Positions 35,993-47,500 of a stretch of 64,000 bases of DNA are shown here, in pieces; position 1 is the stretch's first letter; each line of letters starts with the position of its first letter. The DNA comes from Haemonchus contortus (Eukaryota; Nematoda; Chromadorea; Rhabditida; Trichostrongylidae): the NCBI GenBank assembly GCA_000469685.2, contig LS997563.1, positions 36,139,468 through 36,203,467 on the forward strand, read 5' to 3'. Position numbers and translations under genes: made by a program. The notes below the pieces were generated by a model. The model ran no database searches. It was not told the origin of the DNA and saw only the letters and a program-made list of their open reading frames with translations.

Positions 35993-38227
35993 AACAGAAT
36001 GACTTCAATGAAAGAGCGTAGATAAAAAATGACATCATATATGTGCTCACACAGTATGGTTGATAGAAAGCAAAAGCGTAAGACTGCAGCAGTTGCTACT
36101 GCTTTTCAAGATGAATCAAAGTAGACCTGAAGGTACGGTGGCCGCCGTTGGTTTGTAGACTAAATTGATAAGGTAGGTGTGAGTTATTCAGACTGGGAAG
36201 CGATCTCTGCGTGTTGTATACACCAGCTTGTGAATCGTTGTCCATGTTCTCTTCCAGAGTATTCCCTCCTCGAGAACGGATGTATGAAGGGGGAAGATAG
36301 ATCAGAGAGGAGGAAACTAACAATTTGAGGACTCTCCACACTTTGAATCTGAAACTGATAGACTATGACGTGAATATCAACTAAATTGTGAACAACGGTT
36401 CGCCAATATAAATTGTGTGAGTCGAATGGAATCAGAAGGCCCACAAAGTTCAGTACAAAGGATGGTAATACACCAATACACAGAGACCGATTTCAATCGT
36501 CTGTAGTGTACTACTTGCGGCCACGGTTTCGCCCTCGATATAAAAATGGTAATGTCACCACAGTTTGTTTGCTCCTACGTTGACTCCACGATGAAGCCCT
36601 TCGGTTCGCTGCTCCGACCTGAATTGTTTTGTATGATTTATCTGAAAGCATATGGATTACCTTCCGAGCAAAGAACGCATCAATTCGAATTAATTTCCCG
36701 AGAAAGAACAACACTTTGATTTTGCTGAAGAGTTTTCTTTCTTGCCCGTATTTCATTAGAATTCAAAGCGAACTCGATCCGTAGCTACTGGGGTTAAGGT
36801 ATGTCACGAAAGGCTCGTTTAAGCGCTCGTCCCCAGCGACGTACTGTACGATGCAGAACGCTCGACCAGCTTCCCATATTCCTGTATTTGAGTCAGCGAC
36901 CTACTGAAAACAAATAGTGAAAGATTCAAAAAAAAGGTAAAAGAAAAAACAGCAAACAAACACCAAACTATCACTAGGATCACGAGCATATCATTTGCCT
37001 TAACCTCGTCACTGCTTCCAATGAAGCGTCGATTTCATTTTTCAGTACTGCGGCACGCTCCTAGTGGCTTTCTCCCTCATCCCTTTCCCACAGGCGGTGT
37101 ACCTCTGTGCTAGAAAAAGCTGGTTTCCGCTAGCTTTTCCAGGCATCAGTGGCACTTCATAGATTGAATGACAAAAAGATAAGATACTATGAGTTATAAT
37201 CATTCCAATGCTTACCAATGGTCATCGCAACATCACACGCATGGAAATCATATTCTGAGGTAAGCCGCCGACGACATGTTTATCAAAACCAATCGTTCCT
37301 TAAAAAGATAGTAACTACCTCATAGACACCTATCACACTACCATTGTTTTCTTAGCGGTTACTTTATTCTTTCTGACAACCCTAATGCTGCGTCGATGCC
37401 GCGCTCCCGCGCTTTGATCTGTTCGTGACCTCACAGCGATGTGGGCGCCCATACATATGTATAACCCCTTGACGCTGGACTGCGTCTCTTTTGATTCTGT
37501 TCGGGTTGTTCTTCTCTGGGTCGGGATTATTCCTCCCTTGTCGTTTGTCTTCCTTTTTCCTCAGAGTTTTTATCCAGCTCTCTCGATCCCTACGTGAATC
37601 GCTTTTTTTTCTTTTGTCGGTGCTTTGTGAAGTTGTCTTCACAGCCTTCTGTATTGTCGTAATGTTTTCTGTGCACTATTTTTGCGTCGGTTCAGTTTTT
37701 TTTGTAGCTCCGGTAGAAAAAACATTTGTTGTCTGTTTCCCTGCTGTCTGGGCGGACCCGATTGGTGCTGACCACAAACCAAACCACTCCAGATCAGAAG
37801 ACCCCTGCATCCGGTTCTGACCCTGGTTGTTCAGCACGGTTTGAAGCAGGAAAAAGGAACAGCAAAGAATTGTCTTCAATTTGACAGCGCGCTAAGAGGT
37901 CGGTTTTCTTTCAGCTCTCATCGACCGTTCGATGTCTTTTCTCGAATCATCGATTTCGCTGTTTTTTGCTGACAATTTACTCCTACTGCCTGCACGTTAG
38001 GGCTTGCATAGCGTCTGTCACTGCTGCTACTGTTATTCACCTAGCTCTACCGCTACCCGCTAGTTGCAGTTATTGTACGCGGCTGAATCGATCGCATCGC
38101 AACAGATCTACGACTGGCGAGTTCCCCTGTGGCAAGGAACACTCTTGCGCACTTCAGTGCCACCCTCACATGTGTATTTGTTTTCTTGCATTTCTACATC
38201 GTGGATACCCCTTTAGCCACAGAGGCC
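35993..38227. other. No identified gene
   Basis: Minus-strand protein-like frames at 36444-36096, 36756-36511 and about 36900-36785 (ADSNTGIWEAGRAFCIVQYV) could be exons, but I could not assign or join them. The part from about 37380 on may be the 5' region of the LINE relic that follows. Confidence 0.25.
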
Positions 38228-38990
38228 CGTTTTACTCAGGGTGGTCAAGGAAAGCGCCATCGGCTCGACTTTTCCAGTCCTGTTCGACGATCAACTTGAG
38301 CACGTCGTCGAACTCATCGCCAATGATCCTTCACTACCACCTCACCTCAAAGCCGCGATGGGCTATCTATTCGATATGAAGAATGAGTTGAACGACGCCG
38401 TTAAAAGGAATGAGCACCTACTGAGTGATAACAGAGTAATTGAAGAGAAGAACCGTGAGTTGTTATATCTGGGATCACAAATTGATTTGTGATCCCAGAT
38501 AAGATATTTCACGTAACAACAACATGATCTGTTTCCCATAAACCTCCTGCCGACAGTGATAATTCTGATCTTCCTCCTATCTCATATAGCGAAATTGAAC
38601 ACAAACGCTCACTTGTCATCTCTGGAATGGAAGAAAGTGTTCCTTTGATTTCTTCTGAAAGTGTTTCATACGACATGAACTGTGTTCCTCGAATTAATGA
38701 TTTCCTGTCTATCGATTGTCCACTCTCCGTTTATAGAATGGGTCGGTACAGTCCTGAGAAGTCTCGTTTTTCAAAAGTAGTTTTTCCTTCGTCTTTTTTT
38801 CCGTCGCTTCTTCTTAAGAGAGCTCCTGAGTTAAGATTCTTTCCTGAACACGGCATCTATATAAGGCACTCATTGTCGATCGCTAAGCGCGAGCGCCGAA
38901 AAAATTTCGGATCAGATTTCTCAAGTTTCTTCCGCTACTCATACTTCAGGCTCTCGTTGGCCTCTTTTAGATTGTTATTGTGCTAATGCT
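38228..38990 (+). pseudogene. Non-LTR retrotransposon (LINE) ORF1 relic
   Basis: First frame 38241-38492 (HLKAAMGYLFDMKNELNDAV, coiled-coil-like). A second frame follows (PPISYSEIEHKRSLVISGM, VYRMGRYSPEKSRFSKVVFP, RAPELRFFPEHGIYIRHSLS), which is the RNA-binding part seen in nematode LINE ORF1 proteins (family knowledge). The two frames are separated by stops next to a perfect 36-bp hairpin (38466-38501). No ORF2 follows. Confidence 0.65.
38466..38501. repeat. Perfect 17-bp-stem hairpin
   Basis: TATCTGGGATCACAAAT followed by TG and the exact complement. It lies where the ORF1 reading frame breaks. Confidence 0.9.
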
Positions 38991-39229
38991 TATCATTTAG
39001 ATGCTTCTATATGTATAAATTCGTTAAAAACAACCTGATTAATTTCACGCATAAGCACTTTCAAACAACAAAGATCACAATGCCCAGAGATAAATAAGTT
39101 CCTTTGAATTGGTTAATAGAAGAACTGTCATCCGTGCAGGTAGCCATGACGCAGGTCGTACGGTTAGTTTTGTGCTGATTTCGTCTTCGGCGTTCCTTGG
39201 TTCTCAATTGTTATCTCAATTGGTACAAA

Positions 39230-39268
39230 AAGAAGCGATTTCTGAGGTTTCCTCAGCAATCGCTTCTT
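39230..39268. repeat. Long hairpin, one mismatch
   Basis: AAGAAGCGATTTCTGAGG, loop TTT, then the complementary arm to CGCTTCTT. The 18-bp stem has a single mismatch. Confidence 0.85.
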
Positions 39269-39433
39269 AACTCCGAATATTCCATTTCCTAACCTGAGGT
39301 TGTTTTGTTGTTTTTTTTTGTTTTTGTCAAGTTGCCGCATAATCGTTTATTGTACTGCGAGATCATTTACAAACGTGAAATCAAGGTAGTTACAATAAAA
39401 ATTATAATAGGCGATTCTGTACTACATTTCGTA

Positions 39434-40335
39434 TGCTCAAGAGGCACCCTCAACTGGTATTTTTATTGAATTTTCCTTGTTGCTATACAAGATAAAATCG
39501 TTTGTCAAAGTGGTACACACAAAATGCTGGCGTGACGTTTTTTTCATTTCAGTTTCCTTTCCTGCGTTTCTGCAATACAACCATGTAGCCGATGAAAGGC
39601 AATTGATAGGGGTATGGTGTGCATTAAACAGACATAGAATGCATTTACTCAACTCTTGGGCCCGTTGACGGCGAGCCGTGATAGTTTTATAAACCGTGCA
39701 CTCCGTGGCAAAGTGAAGCCCATTACAAAACAAGCCAATTGTAGTTTTCTTACAAGGCTGTTGAGGGGGCCTTTTGCCGCGTGTATTAGACGGGAGAAGT
39801 TGCAACGCTTGACTTAGGAACTTTCCCAGTTGATATTCAATGTGGTCCAATCGTTCGTCCATGACCTCCAATATGAAAATTGGGTTGAGTTCTTGATAAA
39901 TTCCAAGTAAGAGTTCGTTCTTTTTATTTACCAGTTCCTTGATTTTTTTTATTTGACTCCTGTTTCGTTTCATCATTTTTGTTTCTTTTCCTTTTGTTGT
40001 GGTGGTTTCCTCAGCTTCAAAGAATAGTTCGAAAGCGTTGCGGAAGACAACCTTTTGTTCCCGTACCGGATTTATATATCAAAGTTCAAAAATTGCCATA
40101 TTTTAATTTGCGGTGTCGTCGAGGTTGTTGAGCTGTCTCTCGATTTTCCCTAATTTATTTCGTATTGCCGCATTGTCCGTGTACGGTTCAAACGGGAGAT
40201 GTACGGTTCAGAGTGATCTGAAGCCAGCGGAAGAAGGTGGACACCACAGGCATCTTCATGTTCGGGGTTGCTGTCGGGAGGGAGGTTCACGTGCGCGTCT
40301 TCGTTTTTAGGATCAGTAGGCTGTTCGGCACTCAT
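39434..40335 (-). pseudogene. BEL/Pao-type retrotransposon gag relic
   Basis: The minus strand from 40335 (MSAEQPTDPKNEDAHVN) runs with interruptions into a 179-codon frame (39976-39437). This has a coiled-coil-like start and degenerate zinc-knuckle-like Cys/His clusters (FCNGLHFATEC, RAQELSKCILCLFNAHHTPI, then WLYC). That arrangement is typical of nematode BEL/Pao Gag C-termini. No protease, reverse transcriptase or LTR pair was seen. An inactive fragment. Confidence 0.6.
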
Positions 40336-40339
40336 CTGA

Positions 40340-41409
40340 AATTATGTTATTGCCTTGCCACGTTACTTTACCTATTACATTACCCGAAATACAAGTTTAT
40401 CGAAAAAAACGTGCGCTTTCGGAAAAGGCTTATGCGTTTCTTGAGAGTGTGGCATAGAAGCAAGAGAATAAGGCAGAAAACTTCCTTATAAAGCAGAGCA
40501 TCAGATTGAAAAGGCGGAAGGTGAATCCGAGTGGTGTAAAGGCCCTGAATGAGCTCTTCATGGTTGTTTTGCCTCTTCCCAAGCATGTTGCTAGATATGT
40601 TACTGAGATAAGCAGTGTTGCTGCGAGCGTTGCAAATACGGAGAATGTATACATATACTTCTTGCAAACGGGAAACAAGTGACTTATATAAGGGAAAACG
40701 AATGAGAAGTCCCCTATATGTTCACTTGTGTTACCTTTGCTATACAAATATTGTAAAATTTATGCATTCCGTTTATGTAATCCAATGTGGCTTCTCGCCT
40801 CACATTGTTCTGCTGACAAACAATTTTATTTTATTAAGCGAGCCATGCTCCGAACACTGTTAGGCAAACTCATGAGTGTTGTATGAAACTTGTGCTAATC
40901 CTTCAAGGGTATCTCAGAAGCATATGATTTCAGTAATTGCACCAGGTCTGTCTGCATCTGTAATATCCTTTAATGGAGAATACTGCTGTGTTACAAGTGA
41001 AGTCCTGGATTATTTCTTTCACCAGTCGGAACGCCCAGCTTACGCCGGGCCTCATTCCCTTCTTTTACAAAGCAGATAGAAAACGTGTTATAGATGGCGA
41101 TGGGGTGGGGGTGCGCACCTCACCCATCCTATGCTCCTTCACTCCTGAAGCCCATGTCCGAAAACTGTTTGTCCTCGGCTAAGAAACGTTCATGAGCTCA
41201 ATTAGAGGCTAACCTCCTTATCTGCGCTATAGCATATAAAAGGGAAGGTCTCTCAACCGCATTATCACCTCCAATTTTTCAAAGACATATGTACATAGCA
41301 CGATACCTGTAAAGGTAGAAACCACCGTTTTGAAGTCTCCACTTTACTCCACATTGGTAAATTTCCTCCGCAATACTAACTCTATTCCATTGACCTGCCC
41401 ACCAAGTTA
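40340..41409. other. No gene seen
   Basis: Only a GC-rich block near 41030 related to 34700-34775. Nothing else is recognisable. Confidence 0.35.
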
Positions 41410-41570
41410 CCGTTTATTTATCAGTATTAAATGCAGGATAGAACTGGGTTTTCCATATCACTACCTTACCAAAATCATAGAGCTTGTGTACGGACGTACC
41501 GACAAACACACAAACCTACAAACCTACAAGCCGACAAACCGACACACCAAGTTAGTGCTTTATGAATAAG
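41410..41570 (-). repeat. Solo left end of the tandem-unit element
   Basis: The reverse complement reads ATAAAGCACTAACTTGG followed by (TGTCGG-like)n, the same start as copy 3 at 33310-33385. Confidence 0.6.
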
Positions 41571-41714
41571 AGAAATAGCCTATTAGCACACACACGTACA
41601 ACGTGTTGAGCCGGTTGGCCGATATCAGCACTGAACCGTTAAGCTGTAATCTTTACATGATTGAACTTGTTTTGCCAGGATGTTTTGTTAACTGCTGTTA
41701 TTTGGCCGTGCGCG

Positions 41715-41965
41715 TTCCGAAAGTTTCACAGGGTTGACGATTTATGGACAGAACTTCAGTGTCGGACGGGACTCAAACCCGTACTTGTGCTTATCGGGCA
41801 CCGTGTTCTATCCCTTACACTACCGATACCCCTCTTGCCCTCGCCTACTGAGATTCAGAGATTTAGGAATAGAGCACGATGCCCGGGAAGCACAAGTACG
41901 GGCTCGAGTCCCGTCCGAGACTGAAGTTTTGCCCATAAATCGCCAACCTCGTTTGACTTTCGGAA
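41715..41965. repeat. Fold-back repeat with tRNA-like arms, copy 2
   Basis: Two inverted arms of about 110 bp centred near 41840. Each arm read outward resembles a tRNA-type sequence (GGTAGTGTAAGGG, then ACGGGTTTGAGTCCCGTCC). The left arm starts GACGATTTATGGACAGAACT and the right arm ends with its near complement. Confidence 0.75.
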
Positions 41966-43147
41966 CGCGTACTGCGGCGAAATAACAGCAGTTAACAAGT
42001 TATCGAGCCCTTACACTTATTGGCTTCATTTTCACACCCTTATTTCATTGTTCACATACGGCACTTATGCCATACTGAGCATTTTGTCTTTTTCAGCTGC
42101 TCTATGCTCTGGAGAATCTAAAAATTCCTATGCCATATCAGAACTACAATCGAACCTCGAGGACGAGATTACTGTAGGAATGTAGATGTCTTCGCCTCGC
42201 TGAAGCGCGATCCGGAGAACCATGATCAATCACGCTACACAACGTTGCAAGGGACCGCTATATAGTCTGCTGGTTCGAAACAGCCGGGTCGACTTGTCTA
42301 CCGAGACTGGCCTCATGCACACGACATCGCCCGTGGTTCATTGCCCTAGCCGCATGGCCGTCCCGTCCAGACCCTTTCTCCATTGCTGTACATGTAGCGA
42401 TATATAAGTTATAAAGAGTGTACGGGCACTACCAGTGTTCCACAGACGAGCTCTTGTCCTCTACATCATCATTTATAGGCTTAGTTGGCCTATAATCTGA
42501 TAAATACAATATTAGTGCTGCAGCCGTACTGCACATTTCTTGTAGGGAATCTTCTACAACTCAGGAAGAAATCCGGCACTCATTCATTTCTGAATGGTGC
42601 ATTCTAAATTGCATTCAAATATGCCCGCACGGAGTAAAATAATTCCAATCGCAAAACCCTTGTACGGTTCAAACAGGCCCTCTCGAAATCGCAGTGGGCT
42701 GCGCCGCGTGCGACGTAACCGGCGTGGCCTAGTCTCATCGTCGGTATAAACGCATGTTCTCCCTTACGCTCAGCAGTAGGTGTAGTTGCTCGATTTAGGA
42801 CAATGATGCCCACAAGAGAAGCTTCTATCGTCATCTCAATCGAAGCAAGTAGTTTACAGGACAGTGCTATGCGAACTATGCTATGCTATTACTACTAATG
42901 GTCGAGTTCAGTACAAACATGCAAGTAACACAAACGATATTCAAGTACAAGGCAATTTCTAACCATCCTGTCGGAACACAGCTATGGAATCAATAAAAAC
43001 GCATAGCAGTTCGCATGAGAACCTAGTCGGGAAACTGCTGAAAACGTCATTGCGGTAGAAAACGCACCGTTACAGTCTCCCTAGAAGTTAGGCATCGTTT
43101 TATACAGAAACGAAAATTTTGTAGGGGCACTTATCTCCGGACGGTCA
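41966..43147. other. No gene; repeat remnants
   Basis: A tRNA-like B-box remnant (CTGGTTCGAAACAG) lies near 42269-42282, and a repeat shared with 53560-53770 lies at 42600-42830. Confidence 0.4.
42600..42830. repeat. Interspersed repeat shared with 53560-53770, copy 1
   Basis: Shared blocks in the same order: CAGTGGGCTGCGCCGCG, a GGCCTAGT/GACCTAGT block and AACGCA.GTTC.CCCT. Confidence 0.6.
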
Positions 43148-43385
43148 AGTCGTGCGTCCAAGGGTGCGCGCGGCAAATTGCGCGGCGAAACCCATACCTA
43201 TTCTGACGACTTTAGCGCCTATTATTTGGGCCCAAATTCGAAGTACAGTAGGATAATAGAATCAGCTGACCTTACTAATCTACCTTACTTCAAGTTTGGG
43301 CCCCAATGATAGGCGCCAGAGTCGTCCAAATTCGCCACAAACTTCGCCGCGCAATTTGCCGCGCGCACCCTCGGACGCACGACTT
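43148..43385. repeat. Fold-back (MITE-like) element, copy 2
   Basis: Nearly self-complementary arms of about 110 bp, with ends GTCGTGCGTCC / GGACGCACGAC and the inner GGTGCGCGCGGCAAATTGCG. No coding capacity. Confidence 0.88.
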
Positions 43386-43742
43386 GTTATCTCCACCTCT
43401 TACAGTAATCCGGCACGTCATAACCTCATCTTGATTCGCGAATTCTCACCCGTCACAAATACGACACATAGAAATGGGGCCTTAGGCTAGAGGGTTACTG
43501 CAATAGTCGAATGCTCGTACTAAATTTCCTTTTTTGTTCATTTTATCGACACGCAACAAGGAAGCGATGGAAATCAGCAGTGAAAAAGAAACCAGAGTTT
43601 AAACCTAGTTGTATGTTTGATAATGGAAAAGCTGTTTTGAGAATTGATGCGCTCGGAAATCGAGCAGTTCCGAATGGATTATATCGGTGAGTACGATACC
43701 CAAGTCGCCCTTCGGATTTTGATAAAAGGGGTATGGGTACAT

Positions 43743-43974
43743 ACGTGCGTCCGAGGGTGCACGCGGAAAATTGCGCGGCGAAGTTGGTGACGATTCGAAC
43801 AACTCTGGCGCCTAATATCGGGGCACAAACTTGAAGTACAGTAGTCAGGTGGGGTTAGTCGATCCCACTAATCTATTCTACTTCAAATTTGGGTCCCAAT
43901 GATAGGCGCTAAAGTCGTTCAAATCGCCACGCACTTCGCCGTGCAATATGCCGCTCGCATCCTCGGACGCACGT
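43743..43974. repeat. Fold-back (MITE-like) element, copy 3
   Basis: Same arms as copy 2, with ends ACGTGCGTCCGAGG and its complement. It sits 358 bp from copy 2. Confidence 0.88.
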
Positions 43975-44101
43975 AAGTTCCGTCACCCTGATAAAGTAAG
44001 CGTGAGGTTACTGTAGTTTGCGTTAATACGCAGTTGCAGACTTCTACTTCGTAAAATTTCAGCTAGCCCTCAGTTGAACTTTCCTGAAATGACGTTGCAG
44101 A

Positions 44102-47100
44102 ATGGATTATAAAAGTAAGCTTTTCCATAATTATTCTTTTGCTTCAATTTCAAAACAGCATCTTCACCTACACTGTGTAACTGCAGTGTTTTTTGTTATG
44201 TATAACCTAGGAACAAGTAATCGCTACCGAGGAGCGGAAGCGTAAATGTGTTTCCAGAAATTGTATTGTCCTGTAATTCTGAAATCTCTCCTTCTTTCAA
44301 CTCATGCGTGACAGAATAAAGCTCTCACCTGGTTGGATATATATTTGTTGCAACTAAATATTCCGTTCAATGTTTGGAAGATGAATGGGAATAGAGTTGC
44401 CCTTTCTGTTTTCCTATACGCGGCTGTGAAGGATTTGTTAGAATTTGATTAATGCGTAGCGAGTCACGGCGAAAACAAACTTCACCATTGAAGTCTACCT
44501 GAAAAAAGCTGGTGCAGTTGATTGGCAAGACTTTTAACGGCCTTACTGTACTGTCCAATTCGTATCATTAAGCATAGGTATCTGTTGAGAGCTCAGTGTT
44601 TTGCTAGGGTAAAGTCGCTTCTTTGATGTACCGCTATTCAAAGTCATTCAGACGTGTTTTGTTTAGTACAGCTATCAACTGCCCAACTTGAACCACCAGA
44701 GGAACAGAGGAGACGCTTTGAAATCGAATGCGAGTTTGTCCAGGCTCTTGCCAATCCTCATTATGTGAACTGTAAGTTGTTTTTCTGCACTAAAATTGAC
44801 AAATATTGGCCATTCTTTTTTCTCCCTGTGGAAATAGAGCTGAGCGTATTCACTCCGTTGTTGCGTCTCAACGCGAACTCCTTGAAAAAGGACAGTTCGG
44901 CCACGAGTGACAATGAACGATTTTGAGTCGCGCAGAAGAGAATCCTCTTTTATACATAAAGGACGGATGGCCATAAGAGTGAGTGACCTATACCACACGA
45001 GACACATATAAAGTCGGTATGAAATGGAATCCGTTAATGAGACACTGTCCCAGTGAAAGGTCACGAATTGCTTCCAAGCCGGCATAAAATGATCAAGTAC
45101 GGAAAGAGATTTGCACTTTGCTTTTTTCGTGACCAAATGACACAAGATTTGGAAGGAATGTGAATTCCTCTCGAGGAAGGCTCCCTAGCAAGAAAAAGGG
45201 AATTGAAATCCATGAGAAGAAAAGTGAAATAAGGCGGCGAAGACATGTTCCGAGTTGGTGCCTGCCTGACCTGTGGGTCTCAATTCAGAATTCTACCTCT
45301 CAGTGTCGCCTCCGAATAGAAATAAATTCCTAACGTTACAATCCCACTTACACCTGTTTTTTTTTTGTTTTATCATAAGTTTTGCTAATTAGACATTGTG
45401 CGCAGTGTAAAGAATCTGATGGTTTAGTTCTGGCACAACGTGGTTTCCTAAAGGAGCAGCATTTTATTAACTACTTGAAGTACCTTTTATATTGGAAACA
45501 ACCAGAGTACGCCAGGTAAATGCTTAGTATTCTCACACTCTTCTAGCAAAAAGAGACAATGGCGCGTTGCTGCTTATGTTTTTCGGAAATGTTGTTTACA
45601 CTTAGACTTTGTAAACTGCAAAGCACAATGCAATCATTTGTTAAATGAACAAATACTCAGACTTCTTCGTTGGAAAATAAATTTAAATAAAAAATAAACA
45701 GTCTGCTTGAATAGAAAACTATTCGGTTTTTCTGTTTTCCATCACTGTTATAAAAAATCAGTTGCTTTTCTCTTATTCTAGTCAGATATTAGGAGTGAAT
45801 ATGAGTTTCAATTAGTCGCTCCTTTCCGTCGGTTTCAAGTGCACGAATTGGTCTTTACAGGGCTCTGAAATATCCGCAGTGCCTACATATTCTCGAATGT
45901 CTTCAGTGCAGTAATTTCCGTGAGGCCCTTACCTCAGGTTTGTTTGGTGTTATCTTCCTCTCTTCCTATCTGCCTCTCTCTGTTCCATTCACCTTGTCAA
46001 AATTTTAGGAGCAAATGCTAAATTCATTGAAGATCAGCAGGTTCTCCAATGGCTGTACTACTTGCGAAAGCGACAGAGATTACATGTAAGTCTAGATGAT
46101 TTCGTATAAAGCCAGAGACGCTTTCTTTTACAAGCATAAACGTGAAAAATATTCACAATATTCAAAATGTTATTTTATATCCACATTATATAAAAATATT
46201 CAAAATACAAAGGCTTAGTCATTCGTCATAATTCAATTCCTCCAGTATCACTATTTGGTTTGTTCTTCGTCTTGTTTGTTGTTTGCTTCCGGTTTTTTTT
46301 CCTCACTTCTAACAATTAAATCCGATATTCTTTATGTTGCTGCTAACCCTGCTCAACAGGCTGCAATTGCCTTCTCATAGATAAGACACACCGATTTTGA
46401 AAGAATGTAACGCGAACTCGTTAAAACTAGAGCTTTAATGAATTTCTTTGACTTCATCAGTCGCAATCCATGACGGTGAGTATCATAGCTGGTTGATGTT
46501 GGCCTTGTTGGGGTTTTGCGATATTGCTAGAGAGTAGTGACATTATTTTTCGGATGAACAGGTATCGTGCGCATAGGCTCACTTCTAGCCCTTATATAAC
46601 ACTTGTGATGTTTCTCTTACGCGTGTTACTCTTCAGTTCTATTGATGCAATTCTTCCTTTCATTTTTAGCCTTCAAACTCTCTTGCTTTTTCTCACCCTA
46701 TTTTCACGATCTTTACTTTCCCTTCCTTGCCGAATGAACAAGAACGTTGATAGTACGTGATGGCTGCAGACGAGTTTTTAAATAAAGCAAATAAGTGAAA
46801 TAGTTGAGCGTTACTCTATGTGAATTTTATCGCCGCCCAGACCGTTCAAGTTTCATCGTTGGATATCATGTGGCTTAATTAAACATTCGTCCACAGTTGT
46901 AAGATTGTTTGAAACAGCGGGAACAGCGGACTATTATGCCCTCTAAACAGCGACCTCAGGCTTTTCGCTAAAGAATGGTTTTGCATCCGTAGCATTACTT
47001 ATTTCAACTTCTAACTTCACAGTGGAGTTACCTTTTTGCTAAAAAGCTAATCAAAATGCAAATCCAAAATTTAGGATTCGGTCATATTACTTTTTATGCT

Positions 47101-47219
47101 TTTCACCCAATCCTTGTTTGTAGGTGAATCCTGAAGCAGCAGAGGACACTGATGAAAAGTCTCAAGAGGATACGGATGAAGACATTGACGGGGACAGGCC
47201 GAACTCTGATATAAATTAG
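44102..47219 (+). CDS. mdt-31: Mediator complex subunit 31 (MED31/SOH1)
   Basis: Small conserved subunit of the Mediator coactivator that links transcription factors to RNA polymerase II in the nucleus. Exons: 44102-44114 (proposed start, MDYK), 44667-44771, 45428-45515, 45861-45937, 46009-46085 and 47124-47219, totalling 151 codons plus stop. The family signature runs across exons 2-5: EFVQALANPHYVNF, LAQRGF, NYLKYLLYWKQPEYA, LKYPQCLHILE, FIEDQQVLQWLYYLRKR. The acidic tail (EDTDEKSQEDTDEDIDGD) follows in exon 6. All junctions keep frame. The first exon is the least certain: it rests on an ATG, a GTAAGC donor and phase agreement only. A poly(A) signal AATAAA lies at 47401-47406. It meets alh-8 copy C tail to tail, with 281 bp between stop codons. 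Confidence 0.93.
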
Positions 47220-47280
47220 ATGACCTTTGGTGTTTATCATCGGCCACGAAGACAGTGCATTTTGTACATAGATGCCGGTA

Positions 47281-47459
47281 TGTTACTTCTATAAAACTAT
47301 CACAATTTTATTGAGCAAATACTTGTGTTAGTGAAATTAGAATTCTGAACATTATCGGCTTCTACTCTGTATATAAGACCTTATGTTGTTATGTTACTTC
47401 AATAAAACAATCACAATTCTTTTGAGAAAATACTTGTATTAGTGAAGTTAAAATTCTGA
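47281..47459. repeat. Imperfect direct repeat between MED31 and alh-8 C
   Basis: Two copies of about 67 bp (47281-47347 and 47392-47459), 111 bp apart, in the convergent 3' flank of the two genes. On the minus strand the first unit also offers an AATAAA (47307-47312) usable by alh-8 C. Confidence 0.7.
47401..47406 (+). terminator. Polyadenylation signal AATAAA of the MED31 gene
   Basis: Canonical hexamer about 180 bp after the MED31 stop, inside the second unit of an imperfect direct repeat (47281-47347 and 47392-47459). The first unit reads CTATAAAA at the same place. Confidence 0.45.
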
Positions 47460-47500
47460 GGCTGGTGTTACTAGCCTACTCCTTCAAAATAAGATCATGT

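Noticed and set aside
46524..46760. 78-codon frame with hydrophobic residues on +
   Set aside because: Lies wholly in the last intron of MED31, with no splice support or recognisable family.
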